Positions 16,198 through 25,180 of a DNA stretch of 64,000 nt are shown here, in pieces; position 1 is the stretch's first letter; each line of letters begins with the position of its first letter. The DNA comes from Gaiellasilicea sp963784895 (lineage in GTDB: Bacteria > Actinomycetota > Thermoleophilia > Gaiellales > Gaiellaceae), in NCBI GenBank assembly GCA_963784895.1, contig CAWATM010000004.1, positions 1 through 64,000 on the forward strand. Reading direction: 5' to 3'. The notes below the pieces were generated by a model. The model made no database searches. It was not told where the DNA came from and worked only from the letters and a program-made list of their open reading frames with translations. The translations under genes were made by a program, and so were the position numbers.

Positions 16198-19100
16198 TCA
16201 GCCTATTCATTCCTCGACGGCGCGTCGCATCCAGAGGAGCTCGCGCTGCGTGCGGCCGAGCTCGGCTACGAGGCGCTCGCGCTCACCGACCACGACGGCG
16301 TCTTCGGCTCGCTCGAGCTCGCGCACGCAGCCAAGCTCGCCGGCGTCCGCGCGATCACCGGCGCGGAGGTGACGCTCGTCGGCGGCTCACACGTGACGCT
16401 GCTCGTCGAGTCGTCGCAGGGCTACGCGAACCTCTGCCGGCTCCTGACAGCGGCGCACGCACACACACGGCCGAAGGAAGGCGAGCTCGTGCCGCCGGCG
16501 CTCGACCGGGCGCTGCTGGCCGAGCTGAACGAGGGCCTCGTCTGCCTCTCCGGCTGCGCCCGCGACGGGCTCGGCGTCCGCGACCCGAACGCTGCCGCCG
16601 AGCTCGCGCGCACATTCGGACCGGAGCGCTTCTACGTCGAGCTGCAGCGGCCGTTCGAGCGGGGCGATGCCCGCCGCAATGCGCTCCTGCGCGACCTCGC
16701 CGCACACGCGGGCGTCCTGACGGTCGTCACCGGCAACGTCCACGCGCACCATCCGCGCCGCACCGCGCTCCAGGACGTCCTCGTCGCTATCCGTCACAAC
16801 ACCTCGCTCGAGGCGAGCGAGCGCGAGCGGCGCGGCAACCACGAGAGCATCCTGCGCGCACCGGCGGAACTGCTCGAGCTCTTCCCCTCGGACCGCGACG
16901 CCGTCCTGCGCACGGCCGAGATCGCCGCGCGGCTCGAGTTCGACCTGACCGAGGAGCTCGGCTACCGCTACCCCGACTTCTCCGACGGCGACGTGCCGGC
17001 GATCAAGCAGCTCGCCGAGGTCTGCAACGACGCGTTCGCGAGCCGCTACCCGCCAAGTAACAGACCGTTGCTTGGTCAGGCCCGGGCGCGGCTCGAAAGC
17101 GAGCTCAGGCTGATCGACGAGCTCGGGCTCGCCGGCTTCTTCCTGCTCCACTGGGAGGTGCTCGAGCTGGCGCGCGAGCTCGCGGACGGGATCCGCGGGC
17201 AGGGCTCGCCGCGCCGCTTCCTGCCCCCGGGACGCGGCCGGGGCTCGTCGGTTGGCTCGATCGTCTGCTACCTGACCGGGCTCTCGCACGTCGATCCGGT
17301 CGCGCAGAACCTCTCGCTCGGCCGTTTCCTCAACCGCGAGCTGATGTCGGTGCCTGACATCGACCTCGACTTCCCGCGCGACATCCGCGAGCAGCTGATC
17401 GTCGGCGTCACCGAGCGCTACGGCCGCGAGCACGCGTCGCTCGTCGCCAGCTTCTCGACCTACCGGGCGCGCGGCGCGATCCGCGACGTCGGCCGCTCGC
17501 TGGGGCTCCCGTTCGCCGAGCTGGAGCGGCTCGCGCGCGTCTCGGACGGCTGGAACGCGAAAAAGGTCGCCGACGAGCTCGCCCTGCTCCCGGAGGCCGA
17601 GCAGCGGCTGCTCTCGCCGCGCTGGCGCGCCTTCGCCGAGCTGACGCGCGAGATCGCCGGCCTGCCGCGCCACATCTCGCAGCACCCCGGTGGGATGGTG
17701 ATCTCCTCGCGGCCGCTCGTCGAGCTCGTCCCGGTCCAACCGGCGGCGATGACCGGCCGCCAGATCTGCCAGTGGGACAAGGACTCGTGCTCCGACGCCG
17801 GCTTTCTCAAGATCGACCTGCTCGGCCTCGGGATGCTCTCGGCGGTCGAGGATTGCGTCGAGCAGATCGCCGAGGTCTACGGCGAGCCGATCGACCTCTC
17901 GCGGATCCCGCTCGACGATCAGGCGGTCTACGCCGAGATCCAGCGGGCGGACACGATCGGCGACTTCCAGATCGAGAGCCGCGCACAGATGCAGAGCCTG
18001 CTCCGGACGAAGCCAGAGAATCTCGACGACCTGACCGTGCAGGTCGCGCTCGTGCGGCCGGGGCCGATCCAGGGGAAGGCGGTGCACCCGTACATCGACG
18101 CGCGCGAGCGGCTCCGGGTCGATCCGGACTACGTGCCGCCGGTCGACCACGAGCTGCTGCGCGAGCCGCTCCGCGACACGCACGGCGTCGTCGTCTTCCA
18201 GGATCAGGTGCTCGAGGTGGCGATGGCGCTCGCCGGCTTCACGATCGGCGAGGCTGAGGGGCTGAGGCGCGCAATGAGCCGGAAGCGGAGCGAAGAGGCG
18301 ATCGAGGCGTTCCGGGAGAGGTTCGTCGAGGGAGCGGCCAGGAACGGCGTCGGCCCGGAGGCCGCCGACCGCGTCTACGACAAGCTCGCCTCCTTCTCGG
18401 GCTTCGGCTTCCCGAAGTCGCATGCCGCCGCGTTCGGGTTGCTCGCCTACCAGTCGGCGTGGCTGCGGCACCACTACCCGGCCGAGTTCCTCTGCGCGCT
18501 CCTGAACGCGCAGCCGATGGGCTTCTACCCGCCCTCATCGCTCGTCAGGGACGCGCAGCGGCGCGGCGTCCAGGTGCGGCCACCGGACGTGAACCTGAGC
18601 GAGGTGCGCTGCACCTGGGACGAGGGCGGCGTCCGGATGGGGTTGAAATACGTCAAGTCGGTGGGGGAGGACGACGCCGAGGCGGTCGTCGCCGAGCGGG
18701 AGGCGCGCGGCGAGTTTCTCGGCGTCGGCGATCTCGCCCGGAGAGTGCCGCTCGACGCCCGCGAGCTCGAGGCACTCCTGCGCAGCGGCACCTGCGACCG
18801 CTTCGGCAAGCGGCGCGACCTGCTCTGGGAGCTCGGTCTCGTCACCCGTCCGCAGACGGTGAAGCGCGAGCACAAGCAGCTCTCGCTCGAGCTCGACCCG
18901 ACGGTGGCGACGCCCGAGCTCGCCGACCTGACCGCCTGGGAGCGGATGCTCGCCGACTACGCGACGACGAGCGTCTCGATCGATGTCCATCCGCTGACGC
19001 TGCTGCGCCCGCACCTGCCGCCCGACGTGCTTCCGAGCGACCGGCTGAACGAGGCGCCGCACCGGAGCAAGGTCGCGTTCGCGGGGATGGCGGTCGCGCG

Positions 19101-19380
19101 TCAGCGGCCGGCGACCGCGAGCGGGATCGTCTTCATGCTGCTCGAGGACGAGCTCGGCCAGGTCAACCTGATCGTCTCGCCGGAGCTCTACGAGCGGAAC
19201 CGCGCCGTTGTCCGCAGCGAGCCGCTGCTGCTCGTGCGCGGCCGCTTCGAGCACATCAAGGACAACCGCAACATCGTCGTCGAGTCGCTCGAGAGCCTCG
19301 GCCCGCTCGCACGCCGGGTTTCGCAGCGGCCGGAGGTGGGCTCCAGCCTGCCTGAAGCCCACCACTTCGGCCGGCGTTAG
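16171..19380 (+). CDS. dnaE2: Error-prone DNA polymerase III alpha subunit DnaE2
   Basis: The product has 1069 residues, the length of DnaE2. The PHP domain starts AYVELHSHSAYSFLDGASHP with LTDHDGVFG at about 40. The polymerase palm holds PGRGRGSSVGSIVCYL and the catalytic acidic cluster PDIDLDFPRD at about 395-404. The C-terminal OB domain carries VAFAGMAVARQRPATASGIV and FMLLEDELGQVNLIV, which are typical of DnaE2. It performs translesion synthesis with ImuB after DNA damage. No LexA box is visible just upstream, where the cupin gene lies antisense. It could be reached by read-through from imuB over the two antisense genes, or have its own promoter. Confidence 0.95.
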   Translation: MAYVELHSHSAYSFLDGASHPEELALRAAELGYEALALTDHDGVFGSLELAHAAKLAGVRAITGAEVTLVGGSHVTLLVESSQGYANLCRLLTAAHAHTRPKEGELVPPALDRALLAELNEGLVCLSGCARDGLGVRDPNAAAELARTFGPERFYVELQRPFERGDARRNALLRDLAAHAGVLTVVTGNVHAHHPRRTALQDVLVAIRHNTSLEASERERRGNHESILRAPAELLELFPSDRDAVLRTAEIAARLEFDLTEELGYRYPDFSDGDVPAIKQLAEVCNDAFASRYPPSNRPLLGQARARLESELRLIDELGLAGFFLLHWEVLELARELADGIRGQGSPRRFLPPGRGRGSSVGSIVCYLTGLSHVDPVAQNLSLGRFLNRELMSVPDIDLDFPRDIREQLIVGVTERYGREHASLVASFSTYRARGAIRDVGRSLGLPFAELERLARVSDGWNAKKVADELALLPEAEQRLLSPRWRAFAELTREIAGLPRHISQHPGGMVISSRPLVELVPVQPAAMTGRQICQWDKDSCSDAGFLKIDLLGLGMLSAVEDCVEQIAEVYGEPIDLSRIPLDDQAVYAEIQRADTIGDFQIESRAQMQSLLRTKPENLDDLTVQVALVRPGPIQGKAVHPYIDARERLRVDPDYVPPVDHELLREPLRDTHGVVVFQDQVLEVAMALAGFTIGEAEGLRRAMSRKRSEEAIEAFRERFVEGAARNGVGPEAADRVYDKLASFSGFGFPKSHAAAFGLLAYQSAWLRHHYPAEFLCALLNAQPMGFYPPSSLVRDAQRRGVQVRPPDVNLSEVRCTWDEGGVRMGLKYVKSVGEDDAEAVVAEREARGEFLGVGDLARRVPLDARELEALLRSGTCDRFGKRRDLLWELGLVTRPQTVKREHKQLSLELDPTVATPELADLTAWERMLADYATTSVSIDVHPLTLLRPHLPPDVLPSDRLNEAPHRSKVAFAGMAVARQRPATASGIVFMLLEDELGQVNLIVSPELYERNRAVVRSEPLLLVRGRFEHIKDNRNIVVESLESLGPLARRVSQRPEVGSSLPEAHHFGRR

Positions 19381-19382
19381 AG

Positions 19383-20159
19383 CTACTCCGAGTCGCCGCC
19401 GAATGCGTGCTCGGCGGAGCGACCGCGGGTTTCGAGCGCCCAGAAGACATGGGTGACCTTCTTCGAGCCGTCAGCGTAGGTCTCGGTGATGATCGAGTCG
19501 GCGATTCGGTCGCGGCGCTCGACCTTCTCCGGCTTCGCGGAGTCGTCCGCCGACAGGCCCGACGCGACCGTCGAGAACGCATCGAAGTGCGAGCCGTAGA
19601 TCGACTCGAGCTGCTGGTAGTCGTGCGAGTTCGGATCGGGGTTGTCGAGCGCGCTCGAGTAGTCCATGCACGTGTTCAGGTCGGCGCCCGACTCGTCCTG
19701 GTGCCCGAGGCCCCAGTCGTGCCCGATCTCCTGGCACATCACGTGCTGACGCTTCGTCGGATCGTTGTACTGCGGCAGCGAGAAGTACGTGTCGTTCATC
19801 TTCGCCGTCCCCTGCGAGATGTGCCCACCGGTCAGCCAGATCTGCGCGATTCCAAGCCAGCCGTTCTGGCCGTACCTCCCGTTGCACGACTTCACCCTCC
19901 CGGAGACGGCACGGCAGCGCTTGTCCTCGGAGCCCTGTTCCTCGACGACGTTCAGCACCGACGAGGCGTTCCAGTCGCCGATCGCCGCGTCGAGATGCGC
20001 GTCCCAGGTCGCCGAGTTGGCGTCGATGACGCGGACCGTGAACGGATTAGCCGTGCGGGCCCAGTGGTAGTTGTTCCACGAGTGGCTCGCCGCTGCTGTC
20101 CCTGCGAGCGTCGCCGCGAGCAGGACAGAAGCCCCGGCGGCTGTGATCCAGTTTCTCAA
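19383..20159 (-). CDS. Secreted matrixin-like metallopeptidase
   Basis: This 258-residue protein has a signal peptide (ITAAGASVLLAATLAGTAAASH) and a zincin-like region HVMCQEIGHDWGLGHQDESG followed by CMDYSS, which resembles the Met-turn. The first zinc-ligand His of HExxHxxGxxH is replaced by Gln (QEIGH), while the other two His remain. The start is TTG at 20159 behind a GGGGGAG Shine-Dalgarno. It is probably exported to the surface. Whether it still binds zinc and cleaves is open. Its stop lies two bases from the convergent dnaE2 stop. Confidence 0.85.
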   Translation of the reverse strand: MRNWITAAGASVLLAATLAGTAAASHSWNNYHWARTANPFTVRVIDANSATWDAHLDAAIGDWNASSVLNVVEEQGSEDKRCRAVSGRVKSCNGRYGQNGWLGIAQIWLTGGHISQGTAKMNDTYFSLPQYNDPTKRQHVMCQEIGHDWGLGHQDESGADLNTCMDYSSALDNPDPNSHDYQQLESIYGSHFDAFSTVASGLSADDSAKPEKVERRDRIADSIITETYADGSKKVTHVFWALETRGRSAEHAFGGDSE

Positions 20160-20271
20160 GATCTCCCCCTGTGTTTGTGCGAACTGAAACGGCCTTCAGA
20201 GAGTAGGACGGAGAGCGGTAGGAGGCAACCCCCGGCGTGACGTTCCCGGTTGCCGGGCATGTCTCGCCGGG

Positions 20272-21924
20272 ATGCGCACCGACGGCTACTTGCCAATCGC
20301 CGACTACGCCCTGATCGGCGACGGGCACACCGCGGCGCTCGTCGGCCGCGACGGCTCGATCGACTGGCTCTGCCTGCCGCGCTTCGACGCCGAGCCGGTC
20401 TTCGACCGGATCCTCGACGCCGAGCACGGCGGCCGCTTCGAGCTTCAGCCCGTCGAGCCGTTCGAGGCGGTACGCCGTTACCGCGCGCACACGAACGTGC
20501 TCGAGACGACGTTCACGACGGCGTCCGGCTCCGTGCGCGTCACCGACGCGATGCTGCTCGGCACCGACCAGCGTGAGCTCGTCCGTGTGGTCGACCCGCG
20601 CCACGGCCGCGTCCGAATGCGCTGGGACTTCCGGCCGCGGACGGACGTGCGCCTCGCGAGCTGGGACGCCGGCGACCGCGAGCTCGAGCTCGGCCCGGAC
20701 ACGCGCGCCACGTTCGTCGTCGCCGAGTCGCCGCCGACCCGCGAGGATCTCGAACGCCGGCTCGAGCTGACGGCCGCGACGTGGATGGACTGGGCCGCCC
20801 GCGCCGCGTATCACGGCCGCTGGCGCGAGCCCGTCCTCCGCAGCGCCCTGACGCTGAAGCTGCTCACGTACTCGCCGACAGGGGCGATCGTGGCCGCGCC
20901 GACGACCTCGCTGCCGGAACGGATCGGCGGCGACCGTAACTGGGACTACCGCTTTTGCTGGCTGCGCGACGGCATCTACACGATGCGTGCCCTCCTGCTG
21001 CTCGGATACCGCGACGAGGCCGAGGCGTTCTTCCACTGGCAGCTGGAGGCGATCCGCCCCGACCTGCCGGAGGTGAAGCCGCTCTACCGGATCGACGGCC
21101 AGTCCGACGCACTCGAGGAGGAGCTGCCGCTCCCGGGATACCGCGGCTCGCAGCCCGTGCGGAACGGCAACGCAGCGACGAGCCAGCTCCAGCTCGACGT
21201 TTACGGCCACCTGCTCGAGAGCGCCTCGCGCCTGCGCAGCCAGACAGGCTTTCTCGAGCCCGCCGCCGGCCGCGACCTGGCGGCGCTGGCCGACTTCGTC
21301 GCCGACTCCTGGCGCCGCGAGGACGCCGGCATCTGGGAGGTTCGCGACGGTCTCGCCGGCTTCGTCCAGTCGAAGGCGATGTGCTGGACGGCGCTCGACC
21401 GCGCCGCCGAGCTCGCGAGAGAGGGGGCGATCACGGGCAGCGGTGAGCGCTGGCGGGAGGAGGCCGAGGCGGTGCGGGCATGGATCGAGAGCGAGGGCTG
21501 GAGCGAAGAGCTCGGCAGCTACGTGCGCGCCCCCGAGCTCGGCGACGAGGTGGACGCGTCGCTCCTCTCGCTGCCGCTCTGCGCCTACTCGAGCGCCGCC
21601 GACCCGCGCTTCCTCGCGACCGCGGCGACGATCAGGCGCGAGCTCGGAGCCGGCGGCCCGCTGCTCTATCGAACGCGGTCGGCGCGCGGGAGCGAGGGGG
21701 CCTTCCTCACGTGCTCGTTCTGGCTCGTCGACGCTCTCGGTCGCGGAGGCCGCACCGAGGAAGGGCACGCACTGATGGCCGAGCTCGTCGAGCTCGCGAA
21801 CGACGTCGGCCTCTACGGCGAGGAGATCGACCCGGCGACTGGTGCGCACCTGGGGAACTTCCCGCAGGCCCTCGTCCACCTCGCACTCGTGAACGCGGCC
21901 GTGTCGCTGGAGGAGCCGGACTAG
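20272..21924 (+). CDS. Glycoside hydrolase family 15 protein (glucoamylase/trehalase-like), copy A
   Basis: This 550-residue protein has the GH15 layout: an N-terminal beta domain (YALIGDGHTAALVGRDGSID, then WLCLPRFDA) and an (alpha/alpha)6 barrel with IGGDRNWDYRFCWLRDG, VRNGNAATSQLQLDVYG and GIWEVRDGLAGFVQSKAMCW. It ends GEEIDPATGAHLGNFPQALVH. GIWEVR and GEEIDP carry the likely catalytic Glu residues. The enzyme cleaves alpha-glucosidic bonds such as trehalose or maltodextrins. There is no signal peptide, so it is cytosolic. It is tail to tail with a second GH15 gene, and the two overlap by four bases. Confidence 0.92.
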   Translation: MRTDGYLPIADYALIGDGHTAALVGRDGSIDWLCLPRFDAEPVFDRILDAEHGGRFELQPVEPFEAVRRYRAHTNVLETTFTTASGSVRVTDAMLLGTDQRELVRVVDPRHGRVRMRWDFRPRTDVRLASWDAGDRELELGPDTRATFVVAESPPTREDLERRLELTAATWMDWAARAAYHGRWREPVLRSALTLKLLTYSPTGAIVAAPTTSLPERIGGDRNWDYRFCWLRDGIYTMRALLLLGYRDEAEAFFHWQLEAIRPDLPEVKPLYRIDGQSDALEEELPLPGYRGSQPVRNGNAATSQLQLDVYGHLLESASRLRSQTGFLEPAAGRDLAALADFVADSWRREDAGIWEVRDGLAGFVQSKAMCWTALDRAAELAREGAITGSGERWREEAEAVRAWIESEGWSEELGSYVRAPELGDEVDASLLSLPLCAYSSAADPRFLATAATIRRELGAGGPLLYRTRSARGSEGAFLTCSFWLVDALGRGGRTEEGHALMAELVELANDVGLYGEEIDPATGAHLGNFPQALVHLALVNAAVSLEEPD

Positions 21925-23702
21925 CCTTCGTCGCGCAGCGCCGCATCGAGCCGCAGCGCCGTGTTGACGAGGCCGATGTGCGAGAACGCCTGCGGGAAGT
22001 TGCCGACAAGCCTGCCGAGCCCCGGGTCGTACTCCTCCGCCAGCAGGCCGAGCTCGTTGCGGAGCGAGAGGAGCCGCTCGAACATCGCCGCGGCCTCCTC
22101 CGGCTCGCCGACGAGGATCAGGTTGTCCACGAACCAGAACGAACAGAGGAAGAAGGCGCCCTCGCCGGGCGGCAGCCCGTCGACGGCCTCGCCCTCCTCA
22201 TCGTGCCGGTAGCGCTGGACGAAGCCGTCGACGAGGAGATCGCGACGCACGGCCTCGAGCGTCCCGCGGACGCGCGGATCGTCGGGCGGGAGGAAGCCGT
22301 AGAGCGGGATCGTCAGCAGGCTCGCGTCGAGGCGCTTCGACCCGTACGACTGGACGAAGGAGCCGAGCTCGTCGTCGAACCCCCGCTCGAGCACCTCGGC
22401 TCTGATCTCCTCCCGCACCTCGCGCCACCGCTCGACCGGGCCGTCGCGGCCGAGCTCTTCGATCAGCCGGATCCCCCGGTCGAACGCCACCCACGCCATC
22501 ACCTTCGAGTGGGTGAAGTGGCGCTTCGGGCCACGCACCTCCCAGATGCCCTCGTCGGGCTCGTGCCAGCGCCGGTCGAGGCTCGCGAGCAGGTGCCGGA
22601 CGAGCGCCCAGGCGGTGTCGTCGGCCGCGACACCGCGGCTGCGCGCCTGGTAGAGAACGTCGAGCATCTCGCCGTAGACGTCGAGCTGGAACTGCGTGCT
22701 GGCGCCGTTGCCGACGCGGACCGGGGTCGAGCCCTCGTAGCCGGCCAGCCAGTCCAGCTCGAGCTCGATCAGCCGCCGCTCGCCGGCAGGCCCGTACATG
22801 ATCTGGAGGTCGTCGGGGTCGCCGGCGACGGCCCGCAGCAGCCAGCTCCGCCACGCGCCCGCCTCCTCGACGAAGCCGTTGCCGATCAGCGCAGCGAGCG
22901 CAAAGCTCGCGTCGCGGAGCCAGCAGTAGCGGTAGTCCCAGTTCCGAACGCCGCCGATCTGCTCCGGCAGCGAGGTCGTCGGCGCAGCCACGAGGCCGCC
23001 GGTGGGTGCGTACGTGAGCGCCTTCAGCACCATCAGCGACCGGAAGACGGCCTCGGCATAGCGGCCGCCGTAGGAGCACGTGTGGAGCCACTCGTTCCAG
23101 AAGGAGCACGTGTCGTCGAGTGCGTGCTCGGGCGTGATCGCGCGCGGCGGCTCGAGGTGCGACGGGAACCACGTCAGCACGAAGGGGATCCGCTCGCCGG
23201 GCGAGATCGTGAACTCGGCCACCGTGCTCAGGTTCTCGCCGCGGAGCGGGACGGGGGTGCGGATCGCGACCGCGTCGGGCCCGGCGACCGCGACTCGCGT
23301 ATCGTCGTCGAGACGCCGTACCCACGGCACGATCGAGCCGTAGTCGAAGCGGAGCACGAGCTCCATCCGCATCGGCACGTTGCCCTCGAGCCCCTCGACG
23401 ATCCGGACGACATCGGGATCGGTGCCGCGCGGGGGCATGAAGTCGAGCACACGAACGCTGCCGTGCTCGGTGTGGAAGTCGAGCTCGTGGACGAACGTGC
23501 GGTCGCGGTAGCGTCGATCCACCCGTTCGATCTTGCAGTCGGGCGCCAGCCGCCAGCGCCCATTGTGCTCGTCGCCGAGGAGCGCGGCGAAGCACGCCCC
23601 CGAGTCGAAGCGCGGGAGGCAGAGCCAGTCGATCGAGCCGTCGACCCCGACGAGGGCCGCCGTCTGCAGGTCGCCGATCAGGCCGTAGTCCTCGATCCGC
23701 AT
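21921..23702 (-). CDS. Glycoside hydrolase family 15 protein, copy B
   Basis: This 593-residue GH15 enzyme is related to copy A but longer: DYGLIGDLQTAALVGVDGSID at the start, IGGVRNWDYRYCWLRDASFA, VRVGNGASTQFQLDVYGEM, EGIWEVRGPKRHFTHSKVMAW, and LAEEYDPGLGRLVGNFPQAF at the end. It is cytosolic, with likely substrates trehalose or short alpha-glucans. The ATG at 23702 overlaps the stop of the preceding small gene (TGATG), and the whole minus-strand set GT4 - small protein - GH15 is translationally coupled. This suggests a joint role in glucan or trehalose turnover. Confidence 0.92.
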   Translation of the reverse strand: MRIEDYGLIGDLQTAALVGVDGSIDWLCLPRFDSGACFAALLGDEHNGRWRLAPDCKIERVDRRYRDRTFVHELDFHTEHGSVRVLDFMPPRGTDPDVVRIVEGLEGNVPMRMELVLRFDYGSIVPWVRRLDDDTRVAVAGPDAVAIRTPVPLRGENLSTVAEFTISPGERIPFVLTWFPSHLEPPRAITPEHALDDTCSFWNEWLHTCSYGGRYAEAVFRSLMVLKALTYAPTGGLVAAPTTSLPEQIGGVRNWDYRYCWLRDASFALAALIGNGFVEEAGAWRSWLLRAVAGDPDDLQIMYGPAGERRLIELELDWLAGYEGSTPVRVGNGASTQFQLDVYGEMLDVLYQARSRGVAADDTAWALVRHLLASLDRRWHEPDEGIWEVRGPKRHFTHSKVMAWVAFDRGIRLIEELGRDGPVERWREVREEIRAEVLERGFDDELGSFVQSYGSKRLDASLLTIPLYGFLPPDDPRVRGTLEAVRRDLLVDGFVQRYRHDEEGEAVDGLPPGEGAFFLCSFWFVDNLILVGEPEEAAAMFERLLSLRNELGLLAEEYDPGLGRLVGNFPQAFSHIGLVNTALRLDAALRDEG

Positions 23703-24001
23703 CAGAGCCGCACCTTGGGATACCGCTTGCGGGCGGCGCGCTCGAACGCGTGCTCGTAGGCCTCGATCGCGTCGTTCGGCAGTGTGGCGGCGTAGACGTC
23801 GCGGATCTCGCCCAGCCGGTCGGCGATCGCCTCGAGCACCAGCTGGTAGTCGCCGTACACCTCCTCGGCCTCGTCCCGCTCGGCCTCGTCGTACGCGCGC
23901 TCGGCGGCCTCGACCTCGCGCAGGAGCTCGGCGTCGTCCTCGGCGAAGAGCTCGAGCTGGCGGCGCACGAGGTCGCCGAAGCGGTCGCGCCGGAAGATCA
24001 C
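23702..24001 (-). CDS. Small acidic helical protein of unknown function
   Basis: This 99-residue protein starts (V)IFRRDRFGDLVRRQLELFAE. It is rich in Glu, Asp and Arg, and is predicted to be mostly alpha helix with a coiled-coil-like stretch AELLREVEAAERAYDEAERD. I do not recognise a family. Its GTG overlaps the stop of the GT4 glycosyltransferase (GTGA) and its stop overlaps the ATG of GH15 copy B (TGATG), so the three are made together. That tight coupling suggests an accessory subunit. Confidence 0.7.
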   Translation of the reverse strand: MIFRRDRFGDLVRRQLELFAEDDAELLREVEAAERAYDEAERDEAEEVYGDYQLVLEAIADRLGEIRDVYAATLPNDAIEAYEHAFERAARKRYPKVRL

Positions 24002-24996
24002 GCGAGCTCCTGGTAGAGGGCCAGGTGTGCACGGGCGGAGGCGTCCCAGGTCAGCTCCGCGCGAGCCCGCAGCGCGCCGGCGCGGGCCGCCGCCAGCGCC
24101 GCCTCGTCGTCGATCAGCTCGCGGATCGCAGCGGCGAGCCCGTCGACGTCGTCCGGCGCGACGACGCGACCGGCTTCGAACGCCCGCACCGGCTCGCCCA
24201 GGCCGCCGACGTCGTAGACGACGGCCGGCACGCCGGCCCCGAGCGCCCGCAGGAGCGCCCCGCTCTGGTCGAGCTCGGGGCGGTACGGAAAGACGGCGAC
24301 GGTGGACTCGCCGAGCGCGCGGTCGATCTCCGCGTCGGAGAGAAACGCGTTCGCGTCGCCGGCGACGCGGAGCGAGGCACCCGCACGGGAGGCAGCCTCG
24401 CGTGCGTGCTCGAGTTGCTTGTAGGGCCGCACGAGCCCGAGCGCGAGCACCGTTCGGCCGTCGTCCGCACGCACCGGCTCGCTCGGTGTGACGGGGTGGG
24501 GGATGACGCGCAGCTTCTCCTCGGCGACGCCGAACGCCGCCAGCGTTTCGCGGCCGCGCTCCGAATGGACGACGATCCGCTCGAAACGGCCGAATGCACG
24601 CCGCCAGAGAGCGGTCTTCGCGGCCGTCCGCCGAGGCAGCAGGTCGTGGGCGGTGAGGACGAGCGGCGCCCGGTGGCGAAGCAGCCACGAGTCCACCTCC
24701 GGGAGCGCGAGCCACTGAACGTGGACGAGGTCGGCCGAGGTCGCAGCGAGGCGCGCCAGGCCGAACGGATGCTCCAGCACCTTCAGCGGCAGCCGCAGCC
24801 GGGAGCGGCCGAAGAGCCGCGAGGAAAGCGGGTAGAAGAGCTCACGGCGCCGGTAGCCGTGCGGCTCGGGCACAGCGCCGAAGCGGAAGCGCGAGGTCAC
24901 GAGGGCGACGTCGGCGCCGGCGCGGACGAGTGCCTCCGCGAGCGCGTGGTCGTACGGAGGCGTGAAGGCGGGGGGATCGGCGACGACGACGCGCAC
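23998..24996 (-). CDS. Glycosyltransferase family 4 protein
   Basis: This protein of about 332 residues has a GT-B fold. The N-terminal half starts VRVVVADPPAFTPPYDHALAEAL with VHVQWLALPEVDSWLL, and the C-terminal half holds LALGLVRPYKQLEHAREAA, VFPYRPELDQSGALLRALG and GVPAVVYDVGGLGEPV, which match the GT4 nucleotide-sugar region. I prefer the GTG at 24996; an in-frame TTG at 25026 exists inside a palindrome. A GGAAGGAG sequence lies 17 bases before the GTG, which is longer than usual. It heads an operon with the small protein and GH15 copy B, pointing to glycan or trehalose metabolism. Confidence 0.88.
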   Translation of the reverse strand: MRVVVADPPAFTPPYDHALAEALVRAGADVALVTSRFRFGAVPEPHGYRRRELFYPLSSRLFGRSRLRLPLKVLEHPFGLARLAATSADLVHVQWLALPEVDSWLLRHRAPLVLTAHDLLPRRTAAKTALWRRAFGRFERIVVHSERGRETLAAFGVAEEKLRVIPHPVTPSEPVRADDGRTVLALGLVRPYKQLEHAREAASRAGASLRVAGDANAFLSDAEIDRALGESTVAVFPYRPELDQSGALLRALGAGVPAVVYDVGGLGEPVRAFEAGRVVAPDDVDGLAAAIRELIDDEAALAAARAGALRARAELTWDASARAHLALYQELA

Positions 24997-25007
24997 GGCT
25001 TCGTAGG

Positions 25008-25175
25008 CTAGTGCTCCTTCCGGCAATGCATGTTCGCTTCCGACCCGCGATCACACGGCGCGTGAGACCACCCGCGCACTTGCGCAGGCAGCCAGCCTGC
25101 GCGGCGAGCGCGTGCGGCCTCACGCTTGGTGCTCGCGGCCCGGAAGGCGAACGGCATCACCGGAAGGAGCACTAG
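25008..25175. repeat. 168-bp degenerate palindrome in a divergent promoter region
   Basis: The 84-bp halves on either side of about 25091/25092 are inverted copies. The outer 16 bases are identical (CTAGTGCTCCTTCCGG versus its complement), and further matching blocks (TTCGC, TTCCG, CCGCGA, GCGTGAG, GCGCAGGC) follow to the centre, with a few gaps. Each outer arm contains a GGAAGGAG ribosome-binding site pointing outward, to the GT4 gene on the left and the nuclease-like gene on the right. It can form a cruciform, and looks like an inverted duplication of one upstream region. Confidence 0.7.
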
Positions 25176-25180
25176 TCCTC

